A stretch of DNA of 64,000 nt from Aalborgiella sp963841045 (GTDB lineage Bacteria; Pseudomonadota; Gammaproteobacteria; Burkholderiales; Burkholderiaceae_C): assembly GCA_963841045.1 (NCBI GenBank), contig CAWJBD010000001.1:124001-188000 (forward strand). Reading direction: 5' to 3'. The translations under genes were made by a program, and so were the position numbers. Positions 24,739-35,709 of this stretch are shown piece by piece; the stretch's first letter is position 1; each line of letters begins with the position of its first letter. The notes beneath the pieces were generated by a model. That model saw only the letters and a list, made by a program, of their open reading frames with translations. It made no database searches and was not told the origin of the DNA.

Positions 24739-26422
24739 CTACGCCTTGGCCTTCACATAGCGACCAGGCGCAGGTTCAATTGCTCGGTATTTACCCTTGC
24801 TAGAACCCGTACCATATGCCTTTGGAGACGGAATTTTCTTACCAGCTTGCATAGCCAACCAGTTGGACCAATCGGTCCACCAACTACCTGGATGTTGGGT
24901 GCTTTTCTCAAACCATTCTGCGTGCGTTGCTGGGAAAACCGCATTCTGAGCCTTTTTACTTTTACCAGCCTTACTGCTTGGTTCATAAGTCCAATAAGCA
25001 CGCTTATTCTTAGATGGCGGGTTAATCACCCCCGCAATGTGACCAGATGCACCCATCACAAAGCGCTTGTTGCCAGGCACAATTTGCGTCGATGCATAGG
25101 CAGCTCCAACAGGAACAATATGGTCTTCTTGCGAGCCATAAATGTAGGTAGGCATATCCAAGTAATTGAAATCAATTTTTTCACCACACACGGTGGTTTT
25201 GCCCGGCTTGATGAGGTTGTTCTCTAGATATGTGTTGCGCAAATACCAGCTGTACATGGGGCCAGGTAAATTGGTTGAATCCGAATTCCAATACAGCAAA
25301 TCAAAAGCAGGCGGGGTTTCACCTTTCAAATAATTACCCACCACATAGTTCCAAACCAAATCGTTGGGACGCAAAAAACTGAACGATGTGGCCAATTCTT
25401 GACCTTTGAGTAATTTAGGGGATTTGGGATCAGCCAATTCCACCTCACGTTTGTGCACCGACTCTTCATCTATGAAAATATCCAAAATGCCGGTGTCGGT
25501 AAAGTCCAACATCGATGTCAGCAGTGTGAGCGATGCTGCAGGTTTTTCGCCGCGCGCTGCCAATACAGCCAAGGCTGAAGCCAATATCGTGCCACCTACA
25601 CAAAATCCCAATGTGTTGATTTGTTTTGAGCCTGTGATGGCTTGCACTGTGGTGATGGCTTTGATGGCGGCATCTTCAATGTAGTCATCCCATGTCAAAC
25701 CGGCCAAAGATTCATCGGGGTTGCGCCAGCTTAAAACAAAGGTGCGATGACCCTGCGCCACGGTATAGCGAATCAGCGAGTTGTCGGGTTGCAAATCAAG
25801 AATGTAAAACTTGTTGATACACGGTGGCACCAATAAGAATGGGCGTTCGTACACTTGTTTGGTGAGTGGTTTGTATTCGATGAGCTGAAAGAGTTCGTTT
25901 TCGAAAACCACCGCGCCCTCGGTTGTGGCCACATTTTTACCCACTTCAAACTGCGATTCATCCGTCATGCTGATGTGACCTTGTTTCACATCAGTCAGTA
26001 AATTTTTCATACCTTGGTTCAAACTCTCGCCTTGCGTGTCTATGGCTTTTTGCAAAGCTTCGGCATTGGTCATCAGGTAGTTGCTGGGCGAGGCAGCGGC
26101 ATTGAATTGCTCCACTGCGTAACGTATGCGTGCTTTGGTTTTGTCATCCGTCTGAACAGCATCAGCCATGCCTTGCAAGGCACGTGCATTCATTAAAAAC
26201 GCCGATGCTGTTAAAGCAGCAACTGGGTTGTTTTTCCAAGCATCAGCTGCGAAGCGCCTGTCAGAAACCGGAACATTCGCACTTGATGGACTGGCCACAT
26301 TGCCCCACGCCTGCTGCCACAACTTGGTGGCATCGTCAACGTATTGCTTTTGCAAATCGATCAGCTTGGCTGTGTCGAATTCAACTGAAGGGGTGGCGAG
26401 TTTTCTTTGGATTAGTTTTCAT
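24739..26422 (-). CDS. phaC: Class I polyhydroxyalkanoate synthase, N-terminus frameshifted
   Basis: Polymerises 3-hydroxyacyl-CoA into PHA granules. The catalytic triad regions are visible: lipase-like box GFCVGGT with the nucleophile Cys, Asp in QEDHIVPV and His in GASGHIAGVINPP. The main frame opens at a TTG (26355) lacking a ribosome site. Upstream in the same frame the codons read SVEFDTAKLIDLQKQY, typical synthase N-terminus. ATG 26422 (MKTNPKKTRHP) joins it if one base is removed at about 26387-26393, giving 560 codons. I prefer that, though no strong ribosome site precedes it either. Confidence 0.9.
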
Positions 26423-26463
26423 GTTGATAAGTATTGAAAAGAGAAATTATTTTTGTGCTGAGA

Positions 26464-28351
26464 CTATTTTGCCCACCACATGGTGAGTAACCAAGAGCCA
26501 GCAAGCATGTGTTCAGGTAATTTGGCGGGTTTTTGTAGATGGCTTTTATGCGCGATAAAGTATTGTTTACCTGCGTACATGGGTGCACCAAGACGCAGAC
26601 TGAGCAAGTAACGGTCTAAGCAAACGGGCACCTGCTGCAATAGATTTTCTATCTGGACTGTTCACAATTTTCTCGATTAGCTCGTCCACCACTTTGTCTT
26701 GCAAGCCAGAAAGATTTTGGCTGCCCTTTTCGTTTGCTGATTTGGAACTGAAATCATCATACAACTCATTACCAGGACTGCTAGAACCGCCCAGCATATT
26801 GATTGTCATATCAAAGTCAAAATCATCCAATCTTTTTTTAATCAAACTTGCATCCCTGAGTCGAAGGTTTAAATTGATGCCGATTTTCTTTAAATTTCTA
26901 ACGTATTGATTCAGCACAATCTCGGAACTGCGGTCAACAATGTCCATTTCGATGTTGAATTCTTCACCTGCGGCATTCTTCAATATCCCATCTTTAAAGT
27001 TCCAACCTGCTTGTCGCAATAGACTTTGTGCTCGAATTAAATTTTGTCGCAATTTTTGTGGATCTGCGTCGGTAGAAGCGGGTCTAACCAAATCTGGGTT
27101 TGATTTGCCAAGCTGCAACATCAATGCTTCTTTTTGTTTGAGCTCGTTGATCAGTTTATGTTCATCTTCTGTAATGGTATTTTGCGCTGACAAATCATGC
27201 GAGTTTTGAAAATAACTCAGTGTTCTTGCGCGTCGACCATAAAAAATACGTTTATTGAGCCAATCAAAATCAAACGCCAATTCCAAGGCTTCCCTTACTT
27301 CGATTGATTGAAATTTCTCACGCCTTAAATTAACTACCAAAGCTTGCATGCCTGTAGCGCGATTGTGGGATATTTCACTTTTTATGAGTTCGCCAGAGTC
27401 AAAGCGTTTGCCTTTGTATTTTCTGACCCATGATGAAATAGAGCCCTCTTCCAATGCATCCAGCTCGCCCACTTTCAGTGCCTCCTCTTCACCGAGTTTG
27501 TCCAAATAATATTGGTAGCTGACTTCGTCAAAATTAAACATGCCTTTTCTGACTGGTAAATCCGCAGCCCAATAATCTGCACGTCTTTTGTAGCTGATTG
27601 ATTTACCGAAATCGACCTTGTCAATCATGTAAGGTCCGCTGGTAATTGGTTTTTCCGTGGCTATTTGATCGAATGATTTGGCTTTACTGGAAAGTACCCA
27701 ATCTTTCGAAAATATGGGAAGCTGCCCAATCACCATGTGTAACTCGGAATTTTGACGTTTGAAGTCAAAGCGAATCACCCTTTCAGACACAACAACAGCT
27801 TCTTTGATATCTACCCAATATGATCGAAAAACGGGGGAGGCTGCTTTGCTCATCAAGGTATCGAAAGTGAACTTAACATCCTCTGCCAACACTGGCTTGC
27901 CATTCGAAAATTTTGCCTGTGGATGCAATACAAAAGTCACGCTCAATTTGTCTGCAGCCAAGAGAATTTCTTTTGCCAGCAAACCATACCTCGAAAAAGG
28001 TTCATCCTCGCTTGAAGTTGTCAGCGAGTCAAATAACAAACCATATTCTGCAAAAACAAAGCCATTACCGCTGTAACCCATGCCTATTGCAGGGCGTCCG
28101 CGCAAGGTGAAAGGGTTTAATTTATCAAAGCTGCCACTGGCAGATAACTTTAATGTGCCGCCCTTTGGTGCATTTGGATTGACGTAATCGAAGTGTTGAA
28201 AGCCAGCTTTGTATTTAGGTTCATAACCCATGCCTAGCCCATGCGCCGCCCATACCGATGAAGAGCAACTTACGCCCAATATTAAGAATCCGAACAAAAC
28301 CCGAAGACAATCCACACGAATTTGAGAAATTATCAAATTCATTTTTCTCAT
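26464..28351 (-). CDS. YejA/DppA-type extracellular solute-binding protein (family 5), frameshifted
   Basis: Periplasmic peptide-binding protein of an ABC importer. It has a signal peptide (FGFLILGVSCSSSVWAA), the opening GMGYEPKYKAGFQHFDYVNP typical of YejA, SGPYMIDK, and the long two-lobe fold. The frame ends early after LLRPLL. Skipping one base at about 26615-26621 continues as DRYLLSLRLGAPMYAGKQY and ends TMWWAK at 26464, the family ending, giving 628 codons. The start ATG 28351 overlaps the lipoprotein stop as ATGA. No permease or ATPase genes are adjacent. Confidence 0.85.
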
Positions 28352-29004
28352 CTTGTAAACCGCCAAACACCTCTGGTGTTTTTGTTTATTTCATGGTTGC
28401 TGGTGCTGGTTTCACCACTGTCATCAGCGATAAAAGATACTTTGATTTGCAAAGCATCTGTCCATGATGATGCGCTGGGTTTGAGCGGGTTCTTTACATG
28501 CTTAATGACGACACTGGTCACCGATAGGCATTTAGATTTGTCATGCAGCTTGGTGCCGTGCATGGGGGGCACAAAAAATTTGAACGACGAACCGGGTGCG
28601 GCTAAAGCTTGTAATGCTGCCGCACCACCATCGTTATAGCTTTTGATACATGACAAGCGCTCTATGAAACTCCGCATTTTGGGTGTTGCTTGAAACACCA
28701 ATTTGCGCACATCTGCATCGTAACTGCCTTGAGACAAAGCTTGCGCTATTCGTAATTGCTGTGCAGCACTTAATCGTGCCAATACGCCATTGGTTTCTGG
28801 TTTCACTGGGCTGGCATTGTCGATAATGACTTCCGTCTTTGCCAAGCCTTCTTCGTTAGACAAAGCAGTTGTACTCTCAGTAGGTGCAGTAGCAGGCGTT
28901 GGCTTCGTTTGAACAGAGTCGGTTTTTTGTTGAGGTTTGCTGGCACAGGCGTACAAGAAACTAATGCACAGTATTGCTATCCCTAAACGCCATGTAGTTT
29001 TCAT
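28348..29004 (-). CDS. Putative lipoprotein of unknown function
   Basis: A 218-residue protein with a lipobox (CISFLYACAS, Cys 20), a Thr/Pro/Ser-rich linker to about residue 75, and a C-terminal domain with two Cys (RLSCIKSYND and KSKCLSVTS) that could pair. I do not recognise the domain. It overlaps the YejA-like gene by four bases (ATGA), so the two are translationally coupled, and it may assist the binding protein or sit in the outer membrane. Confidence 0.75.
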   Translation of the reverse strand: MKTTWRLGIAILCISFLYACASKPQQKTDSVQTKPTPATAPTESTTALSNEEGLAKTEVIIDNASPVKPETNGVLARLSAAQQLRIAQALSQGSYDADVRKLVFQATPKMRSFIERLSCIKSYNDGGAAALQALAAPGSSFKFFVPPMHGTKLHDKSKCLSVTSVVIKHVKNPLKPSASSWTDALQIKVSFIADDSGETSTSNHEINKNTRGVWRFTR

Positions 29005-29199
29005 ATCAATGATTTCGTCACAGAACAGTTAACGCCATTTGTTTTATGTCGATTCTGAAAATTATTGTTTCAAATTGTCTTGATTCAATCAAGCGGATTT
29101 TCGAATTATTGATTTTTCAGCGACAATTCGGTGATATCTTATCAGTGCTACCTTTATACCAGCTTAATTTTTCGACTTGTTTTTATAGAAAGTAACATC

Positions 29200-29988
29200 A
29201 TGGGCTTTTTAAGCGGCAAAAAACTACTCATTACCGGCGTTCTAAGCAACCGCTCTATCGCTTACGGCATAGCCAAAGCCTGCCACCGTGAAGGCGCAGA
29301 ATTGGCCTTCAGTTACGTTGGCGACCGTTTTAAAGAACGTATCACAGGCTTTGCAGCAGAGTTTGATTCCAAACTGATTTTTGACTGCGATGTGAGCAAC
29401 GATGAGGCCATCACCAAAATGTTTGTTGAATTGTCCAAGACTTGGCCGCAATTTGACGGTTTTGTGCACAGCATTGGTTTTGCACCCAAAGAAGCCCTAG
29501 AAGGAAATTTTTTAGACGGCTTGACACGCGAAAACTTCCGCATTGCACATGACATCAGTGCCTACAGTTTTCCAGCCTTGGCCAAAGCGGCTTTGCCCTA
29601 TTTACGTGAAAAATCATCGTTACTGACACTGAGCTATTTGGGCGCTTTGCGTGCTGTACCCAACTACAACACCATGGGATTGGCCAAAGCATCTTTAGAA
29701 GCATCTGTACGTTATTTGTCAGAGGCGATTGGCCCTAAGGGAATGCGAGCCAACGGCATCAGCGCAGGACCTATCAAAACATTGGCAGCCAGTGGCATCA
29801 AAGATTTTGGCAAATTGCTGGGCACAGTAGCCGGCGCATCACCGATTCGTCGCAATGTCACCATTGAAGAAGTGGGCAACGCTGCCGCATTCTTATTAAG
29901 CGACCTGGCCAGTGGCATCAGCTCCGAAATCATGTACGTTGATGGCGGTTACAGCCAAGGCGTAGGCGTGACGGGCGATCAGATTTAA
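29200..29988 (+). CDS. fabI: Enoyl-[acyl-carrier-protein] reductase (NADH)
   Basis: Final reduction step of each fatty-acid elongation cycle. The 262 residues carry the FabI start GKKLLITGVLSNRSIAYGIAKA, the HSIGFAP loop and the Y-x6-K active site in YNTMGLAKASLEA. The ATG at 29200 is the family start; an upstream in-frame extension to 29131 is rejected. It is read away from the lipoprotein gene with a 195-bp gap that must hold both promoters, in which I see no obvious operator. Confidence 0.95.
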   Translation: MGFLSGKKLLITGVLSNRSIAYGIAKACHREGAELAFSYVGDRFKERITGFAAEFDSKLIFDCDVSNDEAITKMFVELSKTWPQFDGFVHSIGFAPKEALEGNFLDGLTRENFRIAHDISAYSFPALAKAALPYLREKSSLLTLSYLGALRAVPNYNTMGLAKASLEASVRYLSEAIGPKGMRANGISAGPIKTLAASGIKDFGKLLGTVAGASPIRRNVTIEEVGNAAAFLLSDLASGISSEIMYVDGGYSQGVGVTGDQI

Positions 29989-30039
29989 TCTGTCTACATA
30001 GCCCCCAAGCAATCTGAAATCGCATAGAATCACCTACAT

Positions 30040-30090
30040 TGCTATAGTATTAATAGCACTGTAGGCAGCATTTACGCCGGCTACAGCCTG
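30040..30090 (+). repeat. Two-hairpin dispersed repeat, copy 4
   Basis: TGCTAT..AATAGCA hairpin followed by AGGCAGCATTTACGCCGGCT and AGCCTG, between the convergent fabI and carB genes. Position after both stops fits a bidirectional terminator role. Confidence 0.88.
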
Positions 30091-30132
30091 ATTTGCTATA
30101 AATTTCCAGCAACCACCGACCCAGCAGTGGTC

Positions 30133-33100
30133 TTAACCCAACTGGGCGTGCATCTCTTGCACTGAAATCACACTCAGGTTGTCCATGTACTTCATGCCTT
30201 CAACAGCGGCTTCAGCACCGAAGATGGTGGTGAATGTGGTGACGCGGGCTAGCAGTGACGATGTACGAATGGCACGTGAATCCGCAATGGCATTGCGACG
30301 TTCTTCAACCGTGTTGATGACCATGGCAATTTCATTGTTTTTGATCATGTCCACGATGTGAGGACGACCCTCGGTCACCTTGTTCACCAAGGTGCACGGC
30401 ACACCGGCAGCTGAAATAGCAGCGGCAGTTCCTTTGGTTGCAACCACTACAAAATTCATAGCTACTAAGGCACGTGCAATATCGACAGCACGCGCTTTAT
30501 CGTTGTTTTTCACGGTGATAAAGACTTTATTCACAGCATCTGTTGCGCGTGGCAATTTAGTACCAGCACCCAGCTGCGCTTTCACAAAAGCTTCGCCAAA
30601 TGTTTTACCCACACCCATCACCTCGCCAGTCGACTTCATTTCTGGCCCCAAAATCGTATCGACACCTGGGAATTTGACAAAGGGGAATACGGCTTCTTTG
30701 ACGCTGAAATAGGGTGGTGTGACTTCTGCACCAATACCTTGTGCGTCCAATGACTGACCAGCCATACAACGTGCGGCGACTTTGGCAAGCTGAACGCCCG
30801 TTGCTTTTGAGACGAATGGTACTGTGCGTGAAGCACGTGGGTTCACTTCCAAAACGTAGATGACATCTTTGCCATCGATCTGCTGAATGGCAAACTGCAC
30901 ATTCATCAAACCCACCACGTTCAAGGCTTTCGCCATGGCAGCAGTTTGGCGTTTAATTTCGGTGATGGTCGCAGCAGTCAGGTAATACGGAGGTAAGGAA
31001 CAAGCCGAGTCGCCGCTGTGCACACCTGCTTGCTCGATGTGTTCCATCACGCCGCCTATGAACACGCGGCCTGTGTGGTCGCGCACGGCATCCACATCAC
31101 ACTCAATCGCATCGTTCAAAAAGCGATCCAACAAAACAGGTGAGTCGTGGCTGACTTTGACCGCTTCACGCATGTAGCGTTCTAAATCACGCTGTTCATG
31201 GACAATTTCCATGGCACGGCCACCCAACACATAGCTTGGGCGAACGACCAGCGGGTAGCCCAAAGTCGCAGCTTTTTCAAGCGCTTCTGCTTCGGTGCGT
31301 GCTGTGGCATTAGGTGGTTGCAGCAAATTCAATTCGCGCAACAGTGCTGAGAAACGTTCGCGGTCTTCAGCGGCATCAATCATGTCTGGGCTTGTTCCAA
31401 TGATGGGAACGCCGTTCTTTTCAAGAGCCAGTGCCAATTTCAAAGGTGTTTGTCCACCGTATTGAACAATCACGCCCACTGGCTTTTCAACTGCAACGAT
31501 TTCCAGCACATCTTCTAATGTGACAGGCTCAAAATACAAACGGTCTGAAGTGTCGTAATCGGTAGACACTGTTTCAGGGTTGCAGTTGACCATGATGGTC
31601 TCGTAACCGTCTTCACGCATCGCCATCGCAGCATGGACGCAACAGTAATCAAACTCAATACCTTGACCAATGCGATTAGGGCCACCGCCTAAAACGATGA
31701 TTTTTTTCTTGTCAGACGGCAGTGCCTCGCACTCGCTACCTACTTGCTCATATGTGGAATACAAATAAGCCGTATTCGAAGCAAATTCCGCTGCACAGGT
31801 ATCAACACGTTTGTACACGGGGCGCACATTGGCCGCATGGCGCGCTTCGCGAATTTGGGTATCTGTCGTGCGCAATTGTTTGGCTAAGCGGCGATCTGAA
31901 AAGCCTTTTTGTTTCAACAAGCGCAAGGTGTCAGCATCTATTTTTTCTAAGCTGGTTTTTTCAAGTGCCAATTCGATTTTGACAATCTCTTCAATCTGCA
32001 CCAAAAACCAAGGGTCAATTTTGGTCAAAGCAAAAACTTCATCTACGCTCATGCCCATGGCGAATGCGTCGCCAACATACCAAATACGGTCTGGTCCGGG
32101 TTCACCCAATTCTTTTTCCAACACCTCACGGTCTTGGGTTTTTTCATTCATGCCGTCCACGCCGACTTCCAAACCGCGCAGCGCCTTTTGGAATGACTCT
32201 TGGAAAGTGCGCCCCATGGCCATCACTTCGCCTACCGATTTCATCTGGGTAGTTAAACGTGAATCTGCGGCAGGGAATTTTTCAAATGCGAAACGTGGAA
32301 TTTTCGTAACCACGTAATCGATGCTGGGTTCAAAACTTGCGGGTGTTGCGCCGCCTGTGATTTCGTTACGCAATTCATCGAGCGTGTAACCGCATGCCAA
32401 TTTGGCAGCGACTTTGGCAATTGGGAAGCCCGTTGCTTTGGATGCCAAAGCAGATGAACGCGACACTCGGGGGTTCATTTCAATCACCACCATGCGGCCA
32501 TCTTTGGGGTTGATGGAGAACTGAACGTTTGAGCCGCCTGTATCGACACCGATTTCACGCAACACTGCCAAAGAGGCGTTACGCAATATTTGGTATTCTT
32601 TGTCGGTCAAGGTCTGCGCTGGTGCAACCGTGATGGAGTCACCCGTGTGCACGCCCATGGGGTCCAAGTTTTCAATCGAGCAAACAATGATGCAGTTGTC
32701 CGCCTTGTCGCGCACCACTTCCATCTCGTACTCTTTCCAACCGAGCAGGGATTCTTCAATCAACAATTCGTTGGTTGGTGAAGCTTCTAAACCACGCTTG
32801 CAAATCGTCTCGAACTCTTCGGAGTTGTACGCAATGCCGCCGCCGGTGCCACCTAAAGTAAAGCTAGGGCGAATGACGGTAGGAAAGCCCACACTGCGTT
32901 GTACAGCCCAGGCTTCATCCATGCTGTGTGCGATGCCTGAGCGGGCAGAACCGAGACCGATTTTGGTCATCGCGTCTTTGAACTTCAAACGGTCTTCGGC
33001 TTTGTCGATGGCTTCTGGTGTGGCGCCAATCAGCTCTACAGGCTTGCCGGTGGCTGCACCCGTGTATTTTTGCAACACGCCGTTGTGCCACAAATCCAAA

Positions 33101-33396
33101 GCGCAGTTCAATGCTGTTTGGCCACCCATGGTTGGCAAAATCGCATCTGGTCGCTCTTTGGCAATGATTTTTTCAACTGTTTGCCAAGTGATTGGTTCGA
33201 TGTAAGTGACATCCGCCGTGGCGGGGTCGGTCATGATGGTCGCAGGGTTGCTGTTGATCAGGATGACTTTGTAACCCTCTTCGCGCAAGGCTTTGCAGGC
33301 TTGCACACCAGAATAATCAAACTCGCAAGCTTGACCAATGATGATGGGGCCGGCGCCAATGATGAGGATACTTTTTAGGTCGGTACGTTTTGGCAT
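30133..33396 (-). CDS. carB: Carbamoyl-phosphate synthase large subunit
   Basis: Makes carbamoyl phosphate from bicarbonate, ammonia and two ATP for arginine and pyrimidine synthesis. The 1087 residues hold two ATP-grasp halves (opening IIGAGPIIIGQACEFDYSG and repeating VLGGGPNRIGQGIEFDYCC near residue 570) and a C-terminal MGS-like allosteric domain from about 950. The length is standard. The ATG is one base after the carA stop, so the two subunits are coupled. Confidence 0.97.
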   Translation of the reverse strand: MPKRTDLKSILIIGAGPIIIGQACEFDYSGVQACKALREEGYKVILINSNPATIMTDPATADVTYIEPITWQTVEKIIAKERPDAILPTMGGQTALNCALDLWHNGVLQKYTGAATGKPVELIGATPEAIDKAEDRLKFKDAMTKIGLGSARSGIAHSMDEAWAVQRSVGFPTVIRPSFTLGGTGGGIAYNSEEFETICKRGLEASPTNELLIEESLLGWKEYEMEVVRDKADNCIIVCSIENLDPMGVHTGDSITVAPAQTLTDKEYQILRNASLAVLREIGVDTGGSNVQFSINPKDGRMVVIEMNPRVSRSSALASKATGFPIAKVAAKLACGYTLDELRNEITGGATPASFEPSIDYVVTKIPRFAFEKFPAADSRLTTQMKSVGEVMAMGRTFQESFQKALRGLEVGVDGMNEKTQDREVLEKELGEPGPDRIWYVGDAFAMGMSVDEVFALTKIDPWFLVQIEEIVKIELALEKTSLEKIDADTLRLLKQKGFSDRRLAKQLRTTDTQIREARHAANVRPVYKRVDTCAAEFASNTAYLYSTYEQVGSECEALPSDKKKIIVLGGGPNRIGQGIEFDYCCVHAAMAMREDGYETIMVNCNPETVSTDYDTSDRLYFEPVTLEDVLEIVAVEKPVGVIVQYGGQTPLKLALALEKNGVPIIGTSPDMIDAAEDRERFSALLRELNLLQPPNATARTEAEALEKAATLGYPLVVRPSYVLGGRAMEIVHEQRDLERYMREAVKVSHDSPVLLDRFLNDAIECDVDAVRDHTGRVFIGGVMEHIEQAGVHSGDSACSLPPYYLTAATITEIKRQTAAMAKALNVVGLMNVQFAIQQIDGKDVIYVLEVNPRASRTVPFVSKATGVQLAKVAARCMAGQSLDAQGIGAEVTPPYFSVKEAVFPFVKFPGVDTILGPEMKSTGEVMGVGKTFGEAFVKAQLGAGTKLPRATDAVNKVFITVKNNDKARAVDIARALVAMNFVVVATKGTAAAISAAGVPCTLVNKVTEGRPHIVDMIKNNEIAMVINTVEERRNAIADSRAIRTSSLLARVTTFTTIFGAEAAVEGMKYMDNLSVISVQEMHAQLG

Positions 33397-33397
33397 T

Positions 33398-34600
33398 TTA
33401 TTTCGCCTCCATCAAAGTGACGAAGCGGTCGAAGAGGTAACTGATGTCTTGTGGTCCGGGAGATGCTTCAGGATGACCTTGGAAGCAAAACGCGGGTTTG
33501 TCGGTGCGGGTTAAGCCTTGTAGCGTGCCGTCAAACAAGCTGACGTGGGTGGCGCGCAGGTTGGCAGGCAGTGTTTTTTCGTCCACCGCAAAACCGTGGT
33601 TTTGGCTGGTGATGCTGACGTGGCCCGTGTCCAAATCTTTCACCGGGTGGTTCGCACCGTGATGGCCGAACTTCATTTTGAAAGTTTTGGCACCACTGGC
33701 CAAAGCCATGATTTGGTGACCAAGGCAAATACCAAATGTCGGTATACCCGTTTCAATCAATTCCTTAGCGGCCGTAATGGCGTAGTCGCAGGGCTCTGGA
33801 TCACCCGGGCCGTTGGACAAGAAAATGCCGTCCGGATTCAGTTTGAGCACCTCTGCCGCGCTGGTTTGCGCTGGTACGACGGTGACGCGACAGCCGCGTT
33901 CTGCCAGCATGCGCAAGATGTTGTATTTGACACCGAAGTCGTAAGCCACCACATGAAATTTGGCATCCGCTGCGGTTTGTTCTGAATAACCTGCTTTGCC
34001 TTGCAGCGACGGGTTGTGCAATTGCCACTCGGTTTGTGTCCAGTTGTATGGCTTGCTGGTCGTTACAACTTTGGCCAAATCAAGGCCAGCCATATTCGGT
34101 GCTGCTTTAGCCAACGCGATGGCTTTGTCTTTCAGTGCTTGCGACACCGATTCACCCTCACTCAGCGCCAAAATACATCCGTTTTGCGCGCCGTGGGTAC
34201 GCAAATGCCGGGTTAATTGTCGTGTGTCGATATTGGCAATCGCAATGGTTTTTTCTTTGACCAAATATTCGGTCAGGCTCATGCTGGAGCGGAAATTGGA
34301 TGCTATTAAGGGCAAGTCTCTGATAATCAAACCAGCCGCATTGACTTTGGCAGATTCGACATCTTGTTCGCTGATGCCATAGTTGCCAATGTGTGGATAA
34401 GTCAGGGTAACAATTTGCTGGCAGTAGCTGGGGTCTGTCAGAATTTCTTGGTATCCCGTCATGGATGTGTTGAAAACAACTTCACCGACGGTATAGGGTA
34501 CATCTTTTGATGCTGCCCCGATGGAGTTTCCAATAAAGACGGTGCCGTCTGCGAGTGCCAATATGGCGGGTGGGTGGCGCTGCTTAATGGACAAAAGCAC
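33398..34600 (-). CDS. carA: Carbamoyl-phosphate synthase small subunit
   Basis: Glutaminase subunit that supplies ammonia to CarB. The 400 residues have the N-terminal CPSase domain (PAILALADGTVFIGNSIGA, TGYQEILTDPSY) and a class I amidotransferase domain with nucleophile Cys in FGICLGHQIM and His-Glu in FQGHPEASPGP. GTG 34600 is chosen as start because GGAG lies six bases before it; an upstream in-frame ATG at 34633 has no such box. It heads the carAB operon. Confidence 0.95.
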   Translation of the reverse strand: MLLSIKQRHPPAILALADGTVFIGNSIGAASKDVPYTVGEVVFNTSMTGYQEILTDPSYCQQIVTLTYPHIGNYGISEQDVESAKVNAAGLIIRDLPLIASNFRSSMSLTEYLVKEKTIAIANIDTRQLTRHLRTHGAQNGCILALSEGESVSQALKDKAIALAKAAPNMAGLDLAKVVTTSKPYNWTQTEWQLHNPSLQGKAGYSEQTAADAKFHVVAYDFGVKYNILRMLAERGCRVTVVPAQTSAAEVLKLNPDGIFLSNGPGDPEPCDYAITAAKELIETGIPTFGICLGHQIMALASGAKTFKMKFGHHGANHPVKDLDTGHVSITSQNHGFAVDEKTLPANLRATHVSLFDGTLQGLTRTDKPAFCFQGHPEASPGPQDISYLFDRFVTLMEAK

Positions 34601-34790
34601 AGGGTTCTCCGAATAGTTAACGGGTACGCCCAAGCTGGCTCTGCGACAACACTTTTGGTGTCATTTTCAAGCTGCTTTGTCAGGGATGAGGCTTTTTAAT
34701 GCGCTAGGCGTACTTTGAGTGATAGGACAAGCGCCCTATTATAACGGAGCTTCTTTACCTCTTAAGGTTTCCATCTTAGAATCCCTTGAT

Positions 34791-35687
34791 ATGAATATGT
34801 CTACACAATCATTGACGTTGTTTCAGCAATTTTTGGCATTGAATAAACTATTCTCTGGTATTTTGTTGCTTGCTGGCCTGTTAACAATTGTCGGTTGTTC
34901 AACGACCCGTCCAATTGATTCTGGCGCAAGCACAGCTTCACAAACAGCCAACAAGCCACAAGTATCGCAAAACCCAGTTGTCACACCTCCTGTCACAACC
35001 CAAACGCCAATAGCCAATAACACAATTCAAATTCGCCGCGCCAATTTCTTACAAGCCAGCGCTTCAGCTGAAACCAAACGCATGGCTGATTGGGTGGTGG
35101 ATTCTGGCGATAACGAAAACCGCAACTTTGTAATCGTTGATAAAAAGAGCGCCAGGGTCTACGTGTTTCATGCCAATGGCGTGTTGCGCGGTGAAGCGCC
35201 AGTGCTTTTGGGATTTACGGTTGGCGATACCAGCTTTCCAGGCATAGGTGACCGACCACTGTCTTCCATCAAACCGCACGAAAAAACCACCCCACCGGGA
35301 CGTTTTTTATCCTCTCTGGACAAGAACATCAAGGGCAAAGACATTGTTTGGATTGATTACGATGGTGCAGTTTCGCTTCACGCCATCGTCAAAGGAACAA
35401 AAGCAGAAAAGCGTGCGGAGCGTTTGGCATCACCAACCATTGCCGATAACCGGATTTCGTTTGGGTGTATCAACGCACCAGTCGATTTTTTCCATACGAT
35501 CATCACCCCATCCTTCAAAGAATCAGACGGCATTGTTTATATACTGCCCGATTTACGCCCTCTCAATCAAGTGTTTAGCTCATGGTACGACGTGGATACG
35601 AAAGTCAAACTTGCAAACGCATCCCCTGCACTCAATGCTGACGGAAGCTTAAACACATCGGCATATACGGCATCTGTGTCCCGTTAA
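34791..35687 (+). CDS. L,D-transpeptidase family lipoprotein
   Basis: A 298-residue envelope enzyme likely to crosslink or tether peptidoglycan. It has a lipobox (LLTIVGCSTT), a Thr/Gln-rich linker, and a YkuD-like catalytic domain with VSLHAIVKG and the active-site motif SFGCINAPVDFF, where Cys is the nucleophile. It differs from the commonest form, which has a His two residues before the Cys, by F in that place. ATG 34797 is an alternative start. It is followed 22 bases later by a large membrane protein gene. Confidence 0.83.
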   Translation: MNMSTQSLTLFQQFLALNKLFSGILLLAGLLTIVGCSTTRPIDSGASTASQTANKPQVSQNPVVTPPVTTQTPIANNTIQIRRANFLQASASAETKRMADWVVDSGDNENRNFVIVDKKSARVYVFHANGVLRGEAPVLLGFTVGDTSFPGIGDRPLSSIKPHEKTTPPGRFLSSLDKNIKGKDIVWIDYDGAVSLHAIVKGTKAEKRAERLASPTIADNRISFGCINAPVDFFHTIITPSFKESDGIVYILPDLRPLNQVFSSWYDVDTKVKLANASPALNADGSLNTSAYTASVSR

Positions 35688-35709
35688 AACTAGCTCAAAA
35701 ACCGCTACT